From Bradyrhizobium sp. AUGA SZCCT0158 (GTDB taxonomy: Bacteria > Pseudomonadota > Alphaproteobacteria > Rhizobiales > Xanthobacteraceae): a DNA stretch of 57,886 nt. Below, piece by piece: positions 7,351 to 16,532 of this stretch (position 1 is the stretch's first letter; each line of letters starts with the position of its first letter). The stretch is taken from NCBI RefSeq assembly GCF_018130065.1, contig NZ_JAFCME010000034.1, positions 1 to 57,886 of the forward strand, given 5' to 3'. Both the position numbers and the translations under genes were made by a program. The notes under the pieces are model-generated. The model did not search any database, was not told the origin of the DNA, and was given only the letters and a program-made list of their open reading frames with translations.

Positions 7351-9039
7351 ATGAAGCTTCGTTTGACGATCACGCGGGCCATAGTCCTGTTCGGTCTTGT
7401 CACGGCAATCGGCCTGGGGGCCGTGGTGTTCACCGGCATCTTCGCGCTCGGCGAGGTCAAGGTCGGCGGACCCCTCTACAACAAACTCAAGCTCGGCAAC
7501 GATCTGATCGCCGACATCCTGCCGCCGCCGGAATATGTGATCGAATCCTATCTCGAAGCCACCCTTGCGCTGAACAATCCGGCTGAACTCGCCAACCGTC
7601 GCGAGCGGCTGAAGCAATTGAAAAAGGAATATGACGAGCGCCACGCGTTCTGGGTGAAGTCTGACCTGGAGCCAATGGTGAAGGCGAAGTTCGTTGTGGA
7701 TTCGCATCGCGAGGTGCAGCGCTTCTGGACCGCCATCGAGCAGGCGTTCCTGCCGGCCCTGGCCAAGGCAGACGCCGCCGCCTCGGCAAAGGCGTATTCG
7801 GAAATCTCGGCCGCCTATCTGGCGCACCGCGCCCTGATCGACGAAATCGTCAAGAAGACCGCTGACGACAACGCGGCCATCGAAACGGCCGCGACCCAGC
7901 GTGTCGGCACGTTCAACGTTATTCTGTGGGGCATCTCGGCCCTGGTGTTCCTGATCATTGGCGGCGGCCTTGTCGGCGTCGGCCTCGGTGTGATCCGGCC
8001 GATGACCCGCATGACCGGCGTGATGGCACGGCTCGCCGGCGGTGGATTGGATATTGAAATACCGTCCCTCAAACGGACGGATGAAGTCGGCGCCATGGCC
8101 CGCGCGGTCCAGGTGTTCAGGGAAAACGCGCTGCGCGTTCAGGCCATGGAATCCGAGCAGGCCGGTCTCAAGCTCAAGGCGGAGGAAGAGCGCAAGCTGG
8201 CGATGAGCCAGGTCGCCGACGGCTTCGAGCAGGCGATCGGCAAGATCATCGAGGCCGTATCAACGGCCTCTTCCGAGATCGAACTCGCCGCCGGCAGCCT
8301 GACCAGGACGGCCGAAACCAGCCACAAGCATACGGCAGAGGCGGCATCCGCTTCCGACCGTTCATCGGCCAATGCGCAATCGGCGGCGGCCGCTTCGGAG
8401 CAGATGGCTTCCTCGGTGACCGAAATCGGCCGTCAGGTGAAGCAATCGGAAGACATCACCCATGCCGCCGTGCGTCAGGCCGAGCAGACCAATGAGCGGA
8501 TCGCGGAACTGTCGCAGGCGGCCGGCCGCATCGGCGAAGTCGTCAAGCTGATCGCGGCGGTCGCCGAGCAGACCAATCTGCTGGCGCTCAATGCGACGAT
8601 CGAAGCGGCGCGCGCCGGCGAGGCGGGGCGGGGCTTTGCGGTAGTTGCTTCCGAGGTCAAGGCGCTTGCCGCCCAAACCGCCAAGGCGACCGAGGAAATC
8701 GGCACCCAGATCACCCAGATGCAGTCGGCAACGGAGCAGTCGGTGTCCGCGATCAAGGTGATCGGCGGCACGATCGGGCAGATCTCCGCGATTTCAACGG
8801 CGATCGCCGCCGCGGTCGAACAGCAGGGCACCGCGACGCAGGAGATTGCGCGCAACGTCCAGCAAGCCGCCCAGGGCGCCATCGAGGTCGGCGGCTGCCT
8901 CGCGGATGTCAGTCGCGGTTCGGCCGACACCCAGGCGGCGGCCGAACAGGTTCATAGTTCCGCCCGTTCGCTCTCGCAGGAAGGCCATTCCCTCAAGCTC
9001 GAAGTCGGAAAATTCCTGCAGACGATACGCGCGGCCTGA
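7351..9039 (+). CDS. Methyl-accepting chemotaxis protein
   Basis: Second chemoreceptor, 562 residues from the ATG at 7351 (a TTG two codons upstream is closer to GAGGA and cannot be excluded). Membrane segment 1 is at about residues 9-31; a periplasmic helical sensor of about 160 residues contains charged runs (RRERLKQLKKEYDERH); membrane segment 2 is at about 193-215, followed by HAMP, then the signalling domain with the EQTNLLALNATIEAARAGE hairpin tip. It ends FLQTIRAA, like the receptor at 4408-6492, and lacks a CheR-docking pentapeptide. The two receptors are related in their cytoplasmic halves but differ in the sensor. The ligand is unknown and no che operon is in the window. Confidence 0.93.
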   Translation: MKLRLTITRAIVLFGLVTAIGLGAVVFTGIFALGEVKVGGPLYNKLKLGNDLIADILPPPEYVIESYLEATLALNNPAELANRRERLKQLKKEYDERHAFWVKSDLEPMVKAKFVVDSHREVQRFWTAIEQAFLPALAKADAAASAKAYSEISAAYLAHRALIDEIVKKTADDNAAIETAATQRVGTFNVILWGISALVFLIIGGGLVGVGLGVIRPMTRMTGVMARLAGGGLDIEIPSLKRTDEVGAMARAVQVFRENALRVQAMESEQAGLKLKAEEERKLAMSQVADGFEQAIGKIIEAVSTASSEIELAAGSLTRTAETSHKHTAEAASASDRSSANAQSAAAASEQMASSVTEIGRQVKQSEDITHAAVRQAEQTNERIAELSQAAGRIGEVVKLIAAVAEQTNLLALNATIEAARAGEAGRGFAVVASEVKALAAQTAKATEEIGTQITQMQSATEQSVSAIKVIGGTIGQISAISTAIAAAVEQQGTATQEIARNVQQAAQGAIEVGGCLADVSRGSADTQAAAEQVHSSARSLSQEGHSLKLEVGKFLQTIRAA

Positions 9040-9066
9040 TATCCGAACGGAACTCAGGCCGGCCGG

Positions 9067-11226
9067 TCAGCCGGCCGCCTTGGCTTCGCGGCGGCGGGCG
9101 GTGAGGATGTATTCGGTGTAGCCGTTCGGTTGCTCGCGGCCCTTGAACACCAGGTCGCACGCCGCCTTGAAGGCGATGCCGTCGAAGCCGGGGGCCATCG
9201 GCTTGTACAGCGCATCGCCCTTGTTCTGGCCGTCGACGACGACCGCCATTCTCTTCAGGGATTCCATCACCTGATCCTTGGTGATGACGCCCTGATGCAA
9301 CCAGTTGGCCAGATGCTGCGCCGAGATGCGCAAGGTGGCCCGGTCTTCCATCAGGCCGACGCCGTGGATGTCGGGCACCTTGGAGCAGCCGACGCCCTGG
9401 TCGATCCAGCGCACGACGTAACCCAAAATGCCCTGGCAGTTGTTGTCGATCTCCTGCTTCACGTCGTCAGGCGCCCAGTTCGACTGCGACACCGGAATGG
9501 TGAGGATGTCGGAGAGTTTGGCACGCTGGCCACCCTTGGCGAGCTCCTGCTGGCGCGCTTGCACGTTGATCTCATGATAATGCAGCGCGTGCAGCGTGGC
9601 GGCCGTCGGTGACGGCACCCAGGCGGTGGTGGCGCCGGCCGAGGGATGCCCGAGCTTCTGCGTCAGCATGTCGGCCATCTTGTCGGGAGCGGCCCACATG
9701 CCCTTGCCGATCTGGGCATGGCCGGGCAGGCCGTCGATCAGGCCCATGTCGACGTTCCAGTCTTCATAGGCCTTGATCCAGGGCTGCGCCTTCATGTCGT
9801 TCTTGCGGATCATCGGGCCCGCTTCCATCGAGGTATGGATCTCGTCGCCGGTGCGGTCGAGGAAGCCGGTGTTGATGAAGCAGATGCGCTTCGAGGCGTT
9901 CTGGATGCAGGCCTTGAGGTTGACCGTGGTGCGGCGCTCCTCATCCATGATGCCGACCTTCATGGTGTTCTCGGGCAGCGACAGCAGCTTCTCGACCTCG
10001 CCGAACAGCTCGCAGGTCAGCGCCACTTCGTCGGGGCCATGCATCTTCGGCTTGACGATGTAGACCGAGCCGGTGCGGCTGTTCTTCGTCTTTGAGTCGC
10101 CCTTGAGATCGTGAATCGCGAGCAGCCCGGCGACGGCGGCATCGAGCAGGCCTTCCGGAATTTCCTCGCCCTTGGAGTCCAGCACGGCGTCGGTGAACAT
10201 GTGATGGCCGACATTGCGCATCAGAAGAAGACTACGCCCATGCAAGGTGAGGTCCTTGCCGTCGGGCGTCTTGTAGACGCGGTCGGCATTGAGTGAACGC
10301 TTCAGCGTCTTGCCGCCCTTTTCGAAATCGGCCGACAGCGTGCCGTTCATCAGGCCGAGCGTGTTGCGATAGACCAGCACCTTGTCCTCGGCATCGACGG
10401 CGGCGACTGAGTCTTCCATGTCGAGGATGGTCGAGACCGCCGATTCCAGGATCATGTCGGCGACGCCGGCCGGATCGTCCTTGCCGATGGTATTGCTGCG
10501 GTCGATTTTGACCTCGACATGCATGCCGTTGTTGACCAAGAGGATTGCGGTCGGCGCGGCAGGATCACCCTGATAGCCGGCGAACTGTTCGGCCGACTTC
10601 AGCGCGGTGGCGTTGCCGCTCAGCTTGGCCGAGAGCTGGCCGGCGATCACGCTGTAGGAGGTCACATTGGTGTGGCTGCCGCTCGCGAGCGGCACGGCGG
10701 CATCGAGGAATGCCTTGGCCTTGGCGATCACCTTGTCGCCGCGCGCCTTGTTGTAGCCGCGGCCAGCCTCGCTTGGATCGTGCGGGATCGCGTCGGTGCC
10801 GTAGAAAGCATCATACAGGCTGCCCCAGCGGGCATTCGCTGCGTTCAGCGCGTAGCGGGCGTTGGTCAGGGGAACGACGAGCTGCGGACCGCAGATCTTG
10901 CCGATTTCCTCGTCGACATTTGCCGTCTCGACCTTGTGGGTCGCGGGCTCCGGCAAGAGATAGCCGATCTCCTTGAGGAAAGCAGTGTAGGCATTCATGT
11001 CGAACGCCTTGCCCTTGTTGGCGCGGTGCCAGCCGTCGATCTTGGCCTGCAGCGCGTCGCGGACGGCGAGCAGTTCGCGGTTTTTCGGTCCCAGTTTGGC
11101 GATGATGGCGGCAAGCCCGGCCCAGAACGCATCGGGGGAAATCCCGGTCTTGGGGGTCGCCTCCTTGGCGATGAAATCGAACAGTTCGGGGGCGATCTTC
11201 AATCCGTGGGCATCGACACGATTCAT
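9067..11226 (-). CDS. glcB: Malate synthase G
   Basis: 719 residues, the normal length of the monomeric G-type malate synthase that condenses glyoxylate with acetyl-CoA in the glyoxylate bypass. The N-terminal MNRVDAHGLKIAPELFDFI, the TIM-barrel stretches ILDMEDSVAAVDAEDK and GPDEVALTCELF, the metal and active-site region (ILDMEDS; MDEERRTTVNLKACI) and the C-terminal domain with WVPSPTAATLHALHYHE and the catalytic Asp region LRISAQHLANWLHQG are recognisable. The gene stands alone; no isocitrate lyase or glycolate oxidase gene is in the window. The promoter must lie in 11227-11389, before the transposase scrap, where I see no clear operator. Confidence 0.97.
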   Translation of the reverse strand: MNRVDAHGLKIAPELFDFIAKEATPKTGISPDAFWAGLAAIIAKLGPKNRELLAVRDALQAKIDGWHRANKGKAFDMNAYTAFLKEIGYLLPEPATHKVETANVDEEIGKICGPQLVVPLTNARYALNAANARWGSLYDAFYGTDAIPHDPSEAGRGYNKARGDKVIAKAKAFLDAAVPLASGSHTNVTSYSVIAGQLSAKLSGNATALKSAEQFAGYQGDPAAPTAILLVNNGMHVEVKIDRSNTIGKDDPAGVADMILESAVSTILDMEDSVAAVDAEDKVLVYRNTLGLMNGTLSADFEKGGKTLKRSLNADRVYKTPDGKDLTLHGRSLLLMRNVGHHMFTDAVLDSKGEEIPEGLLDAAVAGLLAIHDLKGDSKTKNSRTGSVYIVKPKMHGPDEVALTCELFGEVEKLLSLPENTMKVGIMDEERRTTVNLKACIQNASKRICFINTGFLDRTGDEIHTSMEAGPMIRKNDMKAQPWIKAYEDWNVDMGLIDGLPGHAQIGKGMWAAPDKMADMLTQKLGHPSAGATTAWVPSPTAATLHALHYHEINVQARQQELAKGGQRAKLSDILTIPVSQSNWAPDDVKQEIDNNCQGILGYVVRWIDQGVGCSKVPDIHGVGLMEDRATLRISAQHLANWLHQGVITKDQVMESLKRMAVVVDGQNKGDALYKPMAPGFDGIAFKAACDLVFKGREQPNGYTEYILTARRREAKAAG

Positions 11227-11389
11227 GATGGGCTTTCTCGGGTGGAAACGGCGAACAGGAGGGCGTTTTCAGTGTGAAAACAGCAAAAAGCGCGCCAAAA
11301 GCGGCAGCGTCGGCCGCCCTTTTAGCCCTAAAGCCGGGTCGATGAGAAGGCCCCAAAAAGCCTAGATATTGGCCGATTAGCGTGGCATC

Positions 11390-11614
11390 TGGCAGCGGCG
11401 CTACTGGGGGCATACGATCCGCGACGAGAGGGATTTCTCGCGTCACGTCGATTACATCCATATCAATCCGGTCAAGCATGGATTGGTGACGCGAGTGCGG
11501 GGCTGGCCGTTTTCGTCGTTCCATCGCATGGTGAAGCTTGGGGACTATCCGGAGGATTGGGCCGGCGATGTGCATGAGCCCGAAAACGACGGCAGGTTTG
11601 GCGAACGGGATTAG
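11390..11614 (+). pseudogene. 3' remnant of a RAYT (REP-associated, IS200-like) transposase
   Basis: An open frame with no start codon of its own translates to WQRRYWGHTIRDERDF, then RHVDYIHINPVKHGLV, VRGWPFSSFHRMV and a C-terminus ending GERD. The H-x-x-Y-I-H-x-N-P-V-x-H-G-L-V string is the hallmark of the Y1 tyrosine transposases that process REP sequences. About 75 codons remain; the N-terminal half with the HUH motif and catalytic Tyr region is missing. Directly next to it lie three REP units, as expected for a RAYT locus, so this is a dead remnant of the enzyme that once mobilised them. Confidence 0.8.
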
Positions 11615-11624
11615 AGTCCACGGA

Positions 11625-11778
11625 GCAGGATGATGGGTTTCGCGAAGGGCTCGACCCATCCTACGGCCTAGGCGTGCAGCGCGTAGGATGGGTTGAGCCC
11701 TTGCGAAACCCATCAATCAATCCGCTCGAGCCGAGAGGATGGGTTTCGCAAGGGCTCAACCCATCCTACAGACAGCGC
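11625..11778. repeat. Cluster of three REP units, family B
   Basis: Three copies of a roughly 33-bp palindromic unit (core GTAGGATGGGTT...AACCCATC) lie at about 11629-11668, 11685-11717 and 11735-11770, in alternating orientation. Each pairs TAGGATGGGTTGAG with the opposite AACCCATCCTA. They sit between the RAYT remnant and the stop codon of cysNC. Confidence 0.8.
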
Positions 11779-11779
11779 T

Positions 11780-13708
11780 TTAGATATTGGCCGCGAGATC
11801 GACCAGTTCGTCGAACAGAACGCCGGTCTCCGCCAGCATCCGCTCGATCGTATCGGTGGCATCGGCAACCGAACCGCTCGAGGTGTCGATCCGCAGCTCG
11901 CTCTGGGTCGGCGGCTGGTAGTCATTGCCGATCCCGGTGAAGGATTGCAGCGTGCCTGCGCGTGCCTTGGCGTAATGACCCTTGGGGTCGCGGCTTTCGC
12001 AGATTTCGGCCGGTGTTGCGACATAGATTTCGCGGAATGCGGCGTCGGCAATGCGGCGTGCCGCGGCGCGATCATCGGCAGAGGGGGAAACCGCGGCGAC
12101 GATGGCGATGTGGCCATTGCGCGCCAGGTGGGTTGCGACTTCGGCGAGCCTTCGGATATTTTCGGTGCGATCCTGCGCCGAGAAACCGAGATCGCCATTG
12201 AGGCCGGCGCGCAGCGTGTCGCCGTCGAGCAGGATGGGCGAACCACCATTGCCGAACAGCCGGCGCTCCAGTGCGCGGGCCAGCGTCGATTTGCCTGAAC
12301 CGGGCAAGCCGGTCAGCCAGATCACCGCGCCGTTGTGGCGATAGCGCGCCGAGCGCTCTTCGGGACGCAGCGCGGATTCCACGGGAACGATGTCGATGGG
12401 AACGGCGCGTTGTCCGGCATCGACCGACAGCACGAGACCGCCGCCGGCAATGCGGCCATTGACTTCGATCACCAGCCGTCCGGTGCGCGGATTGTCCTGA
12501 TAGGGGTCGGCCGCGACCGGCTGCGCCAGCGAGATATCGATTTCGCCGACGTGATTGCGCGCGATCGACTTGGTCTCCTCGTTGGAGAGTTCGCCGGGAT
12601 CGATCGCCTTCTCGATCGCGACCACGTGGGCGCGGCTTTCGCGGGTGCCGAGGCGGATCAGGATCTGCTCGCCCTTGGCGAGCGGCTTGTCGTGGAGCCA
12701 GAAAATCCGGGCGCGAATCCGCCGCGTATCGCGCGGGGTCGCGCCGGCATGGGCGATCACGTCGCCGCGTTCGATGAACAATTCGCGGTCGAGCGTGATG
12801 CCGACCGAGCGGCCGGCGCCGTGGCTGCCGTTGACAGGAGTTACCGGCCAGCTCTCGACGGTCTTGATCTTCGCGATCTTGCCGGCGGGCATGATGACGA
12901 TCTCGTCGCCGGCGCTGAGACTGCCGGATTCGATGCGGCCGGCGACGATGCGGCGATCGTCGAATTTGTAGATCGCCTGCACCGGCAGCCGCAGCGCTAG
13001 CTGCTCCAGCGGCCGTGCCGGTTCGAGCGCATCGAGCGCCTCGACGACGCTCGGCCCCTGGTACCAGGAGATCCGCGGCGTGCGTTCGGCAACGCCGTCG
13101 CCGTCGCGCGCGGAAATCGGAATCACCGCAGACGGCGTCACGCCGAGGCCGGTCAGATGCGAAGAAATCTCGTCGCTGATCTCCTTGAAGCGATCGGCGC
13201 TGAAATCGACGCGGTCCATCTTGTTGACGACGACGGCGACCTGCTTGATGCCGAGCAGATGCAGCAAATAGCCGTGCCGACGCGTTTGGTCGCGCACGCC
13301 TTCCAGCGCGTCGATGATCAGCACCGCGCCGTCGGCCTGCGAGGCGCCGGTGATCATGTTGCGCAGGAATTCGGCGTGACCGGGCGCGTCGATCAGGACC
13401 ACGTCGCGCGAGCGGGTGCGGAAGCGGATCTGCGTGGTGTCGATGGTGATGCCCTGGTCGCGTTCGGTTTGCAGCGCATCCAGGAGAAACGACCATTCGA
13501 ACGGCATGCCGCGCCGCGCGCTGACCGCCTTGAGCATTTCCAGCTTGCCCTCGGGCAGGCTGCCGGTTTCATGCAGCAGGCGGCCGACGAGGGTGGATTT
13601 GCCATGGTCGACATGGCCGACGATGACGATGCGAATCTGCGGCCGCGTCGTGCCGTTGGGTGTCGCCAATACGCTTGAGGGGAGGATCATGTTCATCGCA
13701 GCACTCAC
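11780..13708 (-). CDS. cysN: Bifunctional sulfate adenylyltransferase subunit 1 / adenylylsulfate kinase
   Basis: 642 residues, a CysN-CysC (NodQ-type) fusion. The N-terminal part is an EF-Tu-like GTPase: GHVDHGKSTL P-loop near residue 30, switch DQGITID, DAPGHAEF, and NKMD near residue 165, followed by two beta-barrel domains. With CysD it makes APS from sulfate and ATP, driven by GTP. From about residue 460 the C-terminal APS kinase domain starts with its own P-loop GLPGSGKST and would turn APS into PAPS. The start may be at codon 1 or at Met5. It follows cysD after 12 bp on the same strand, so the two are co-transcribed. Confidence 0.96.
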   Translation of the reverse strand: MSAAMNMILPSSVLATPNGTTRPQIRIVIVGHVDHGKSTLVGRLLHETGSLPEGKLEMLKAVSARRGMPFEWSFLLDALQTERDQGITIDTTQIRFRTRSRDVVLIDAPGHAEFLRNMITGASQADGAVLIIDALEGVRDQTRRHGYLLHLLGIKQVAVVVNKMDRVDFSADRFKEISDEISSHLTGLGVTPSAVIPISARDGDGVAERTPRISWYQGPSVVEALDALEPARPLEQLALRLPVQAIYKFDDRRIVAGRIESGSLSAGDEIVIMPAGKIAKIKTVESWPVTPVNGSHGAGRSVGITLDRELFIERGDVIAHAGATPRDTRRIRARIFWLHDKPLAKGEQILIRLGTRESRAHVVAIEKAIDPGELSNEETKSIARNHVGEIDISLAQPVAADPYQDNPRTGRLVIEVNGRIAGGGLVLSVDAGQRAVPIDIVPVESALRPEERSARYRHNGAVIWLTGLPGSGKSTLARALERRLFGNGGSPILLDGDTLRAGLNGDLGFSAQDRTENIRRLAEVATHLARNGHIAIVAAVSPSADDRAAARRIADAAFREIYVATPAEICESRDPKGHYAKARAGTLQSFTGIGNDYQPPTQSELRIDTSSGSVADATDTIERMLAETGVLFDELVDLAANI

Positions 13709-13720
13709 ACCTAATGTCCG

Positions 13721-14626
13721 TCAGAGATAACCGGCGACACGCAGCCGCTCGAATGCATCTTCGGTTTCGTGATCGAGCGCGCGGCCCGCACGTTCCGGCA
13801 CCTTGGTGCCGTCGAGTTCGGTCAGGATCTCGTCGATGCTGGAAGCGGTCGACGCCACCGGATTGGTGATGTCCTGATCGCCCAGCGAGCGATAACGCTT
13901 GCCGTCCTTCGACAGATACAGCGGGATGATCGGAATGTTCTCGCGCTTGGTGTAGGCCCAGATGTCGGCCTCGGTCCAATGCAGGATCGGGTGGATGCGC
14001 AAATGCGCCCCTTGCGGCGGCGAGGCGTTGAAATGGTCCCAGAATTCCGGGGGCTGATCGCGCACATCCCAGCCGCCTTCGAGGCCGCGCGGCGAGAACA
14101 CGCGCTCCTTGGCGCGGGTGGCTTCCTCGTCGCGGCGAATGCCGGCGATCAATCCGTCAAAGCCGTATTTGGTCAGCGCCCATTTGAGGCCTTCGGTCTT
14201 GCGGGCGGCGGAACGCGCGGCCGGCGGCAGTGTCGGATCGACGGCGTCGATCGGAGGGCAGGGCTCGATCTTGAGATCGAGCTCCCATTCCTTGCCGAAG
14301 CGATCGCGGAACGCATACATCTCGGCAAATTTCTTGCCGGTGTCGACATGCAAGGCCGGGAACGGCACGCGGCCGAAGAAGGCCTTGCGCGCCAGCCAGA
14401 TCATGACGTTGGAATCCTTGCCCAGCGACCACAGCAGCGCCAGCTTCTTCAACCGCGCGAAGGCTTCGCGCAGAATGTAGATGCTCTGCGCCTCGAGCTC
14501 GTCGAGGTGGTCCATCGAGGGCGGCGGCAGCTGCCCATGGGCCAGAATTTTGGGCGCGGATGAGGCCTGGTTGAGGGCCGCGGGCTGCAACCCGTGTCCG
14601 CCGGATTCCTTGTTGAGAAGATGCAT
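13721..14626 (-). CDS. cysD: Sulfate adenylyltransferase subunit 2
   Basis: 301 residues, the usual size. It carries the PP-loop LLWSLGKDSNVMIWLARKAF near residue 60, FPALHVDTGKKF, the GLIAGIRRDEEATRAKER region and the conserved tail with DTEDAFERLRVAGYL-like residues. It is the ATP-pyrophosphatase subunit that adenylates sulfate while CysN hydrolyses GTP; the product is APS. It is the first gene of the minus-strand cysD-cysNC operon and is divergent from cysG, with 143 bp between them holding two palindromic candidate operators. Confidence 0.97.
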   Translation of the reverse strand: MHLLNKESGGHGLQPAALNQASSAPKILAHGQLPPPSMDHLDELEAQSIYILREAFARLKKLALLWSLGKDSNVMIWLARKAFFGRVPFPALHVDTGKKFAEMYAFRDRFGKEWELDLKIEPCPPIDAVDPTLPPAARSAARKTEGLKWALTKYGFDGLIAGIRRDEEATRAKERVFSPRGLEGGWDVRDQPPEFWDHFNASPPQGAHLRIHPILHWTEADIWAYTKRENIPIIPLYLSKDGKRYRSLGDQDITNPVASTASSIDEILTELDGTKVPERAGRALDHETEDAFERLRVAGYL

Positions 14627-14682
14627 CTCTTGGCCTTGGACTTGAGAGTGGAAAAATTCTAAAGTTGCACCGCAATAGAGAA

Positions 14683-14756
14683 GAAATAATTTTCTCTTTG
14701 CAGGCCTTGATCGAGAGATAAATAGAAAATAATTTCAGTCAACCCCCAAGTTGGGG
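14683..14756. promoter_or_regulatory. Candidate operators between cysD and cysG
   Basis: Two GAAA-N4-TTTC palindromes (14683-14694 and 14725-14736) have centres exactly 42 bp apart, four helical turns, in the AT-rich divergent promoter region. A perfect CCCCAA-G-TTGGGG palindrome (14744-14756) overlaps the likely ribosome-binding GGGG before the cysG ATG at 14770 and could hide it as an RNA hairpin. A shared sulfur-responsive regulator is inferred, not shown. Confidence 0.45.
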
Positions 14757-14769
14757 AAGCGAGTATCTG

Positions 14770-16206
14770 ATGCGCTATCTGCCTGTGTTTCTGGATCTGC
14801 AAAGCGGCAAGGTGCTGCTCGTTGGAGCGGGCGACCTCGCGCGCGCCAAATTGCGCTTGCTCGCCGCTGCCGGCGCGCAGGTCCGCTGGTTCGCGACCGA
14901 CGGCGATCAGGACCTCTCCGGCCTCGCCGCCGACGACGTGGCGCGGATCGAGCCTGATGCCGGTGATCCGCTCACCGCCGATCTGGCTGGGGTGATCGCG
15001 ATCCTCTGCGCCGGGGCCGGCGACATCGGCGTGGCGATGTCGGTACGCGCCAAGGCGGTCGGACTACCCGTCAATGTGATGGATGACCTCGTCCATTCGA
15101 CTTTCATCTTTCCCGCCATCGTCGATCGCGGCGACGTCGTCGTTGCCGTCGGCACCGGCGGCACTTCGCCTGTCGTGGCGCGCCGCGTGCGAGAGTCTAT
15201 CGAGGCTGTCCTGCCGGCGCGGATCGGCGACCTCGCCGGCTTCATCGGCGGCTTTCGCAAAGCGATGCATGCGCGGATCCCCGAATTTTCGTTGCGCCGC
15301 CGTTTCTGGGAACGCGTGATCGACGGCCCGATCGGCGCGCTGGTGCTGGCCGGGCGCACGGACGAAGCCGCGAAGCAACTGCAGGCGATCGCGAACCCTT
15401 CCGCTTTCGCCGGTGCCAATGATCAGGGCAAGGCCGAGGGTCGGGTGACGCTGGTCGGCGCCGGGCCCGGCGATCCGGACCTGCTCACCATCAAGGCGCT
15501 GCGCGCGCTGCAGGATGCCGACGTCGTTTTTTATGACGAACTGGTATCGCCGGAAATTCTCGATCGCGTGCGCCGCGATGCCTCGCGCATTCCGGTCGGC
15601 CGCCGCGTCGGCAAGCCCGGCATCGGCCAGGATGCGATCAACAAGCTGCTGATCGAGGCAGCGAGATCAGGACAACGCGCGGTGCGGCTGAAGGGCGGCG
15701 ATCCCTTCATCTTCGGCCGTGGCGGCGAGGAAATCGAAGTGTTGCGCGCGGCCGGTGTCGCCTATTCGGTGGTGCCGGGCATCACCGCTGGGTTGGGCGC
15801 CGCGGCGCAGTTCGAAGCGCCGCTGACCTATCGCCACGAGGCGCTGCGCATCACCTTCCTCACCGCCCACAAGGCGAGGGACGCCGAGACCGTCGACTGG
15901 TCGGTGCTGACAGACAAGAAGATGACCATCGTGGTCTACATGGGCATGACCGCCGCACCCGCGATCCGTGCGGGCCTGCTCGCCGCCGGACGCTTGCCGC
16001 AAACGCCGGTCGGCGTGTTCGCACGGGTGACGCGGCCGGACGCCCAGGCGGTGGTCGGCACGCTCGAACATTTGCCGGCGCTGGTCGATCAAATCGACGG
16101 CGGTCCCGCCGTTCTCATCATCGGTGACGTGGTCGCGCATTCCGCACCGTGGCGCCAATCAGATCTCGATCAAGTGATCTCCGAATTGAGGGATGCTGCA
16201 GAATGA
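14770..16206 (+). CDS. cysG: Siroheme synthase (dehydrogenase/ferrochelatase + uroporphyrinogen-III methyltransferase)
   Basis: 478 residues in the classic CysG order. Residues 1-115 form the NAD-binding precorrin-2 dehydrogenase/ferrochelatase domain (VLLVGAGDLARAKLRLL; NVMDDLVHSTFIFPAI), then a dimerisation segment to about 210. From about 225 comes the SAM-dependent methyltransferase (VTLVGAGPGDPDLLTIKAL, YDELVSPEIL, RLKGGDPFIFGRGGEE, VVPGITAG). It makes the siroheme needed by the sulfite reductase encoded two genes downstream. The stop codon overlaps the next start (ATGA), so cysG-DUF2849-cysI-DUF934-cysH form one tightly coupled operon. Confidence 0.96.
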   Translation: MRYLPVFLDLQSGKVLLVGAGDLARAKLRLLAAAGAQVRWFATDGDQDLSGLAADDVARIEPDAGDPLTADLAGVIAILCAGAGDIGVAMSVRAKAVGLPVNVMDDLVHSTFIFPAIVDRGDVVVAVGTGGTSPVVARRVRESIEAVLPARIGDLAGFIGGFRKAMHARIPEFSLRRRFWERVIDGPIGALVLAGRTDEAAKQLQAIANPSAFAGANDQGKAEGRVTLVGAGPGDPDLLTIKALRALQDADVVFYDELVSPEILDRVRRDASRIPVGRRVGKPGIGQDAINKLLIEAARSGQRAVRLKGGDPFIFGRGGEEIEVLRAAGVAYSVVPGITAGLGAAAQFEAPLTYRHEALRITFLTAHKARDAETVDWSVLTDKKMTIVVYMGMTAAPAIRAGLLAAGRLPQTPVGVFARVTRPDAQAVVGTLEHLPALVDQIDGGPAVLIIGDVVAHSAPWRQSDLDQVISELRDAAE

Positions 16207-16520
16207 CTTCTCCGTTACAACAAAAAATCAAGATCACGGGGCCCTCGATGGTCACCGCCAACCGCACCTGGGATGGCGTCGTGATCTATCGCACCGCGCA
16301 GCAAGGCTGGTCGGCGAACCTGTCGGATGCCGCGATCGTGCGCACCTCGGATGAGGCGCGAACACTGCTTGGCGAAGCCACCGCCGATGACGTCGGCGCG
16401 ATCGGCCCTTATATCGCGCCGGTCGAACTCAAGGACGGCGGCGAGATCAAGCCCGGCAATCTCCGCGAACATATCCGGTCGGAAGGCCTCACCATCGATC
16501 TGCTTCCGGTTCCGGCGTAA
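16203..16520 (+). CDS. DUF2849 protein of the sulfite-reductase operon
   Basis: 105-residue soluble protein starting MTSPLQQKIKITGPSMVTANR; the ATG overlaps the cysG stop by four bases. Conserved features are the TANRTWDGVVIYRT opening, a central ARTLLGEAT segment and GPYIAPVELKDGG...PGNLREHIRSEGLTI near the end. DUF2849 proteins are found almost only beside cysI in alphaproteobacteria; no activity is known. There are no cysteines, so it is not itself an iron-sulfur or thiol carrier; a role in assembly or electron delivery to CysI is a guess from context. Confidence 0.85.
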   Translation: MTSPLQQKIKITGPSMVTANRTWDGVVIYRTAQQGWSANLSDAAIVRTSDEARTLLGEATADDVGAIGPYIAPVELKDGGEIKPGNLREHIRSEGLTIDLLPVPA

Positions 16521-16532
16521 GGCATATCCATC

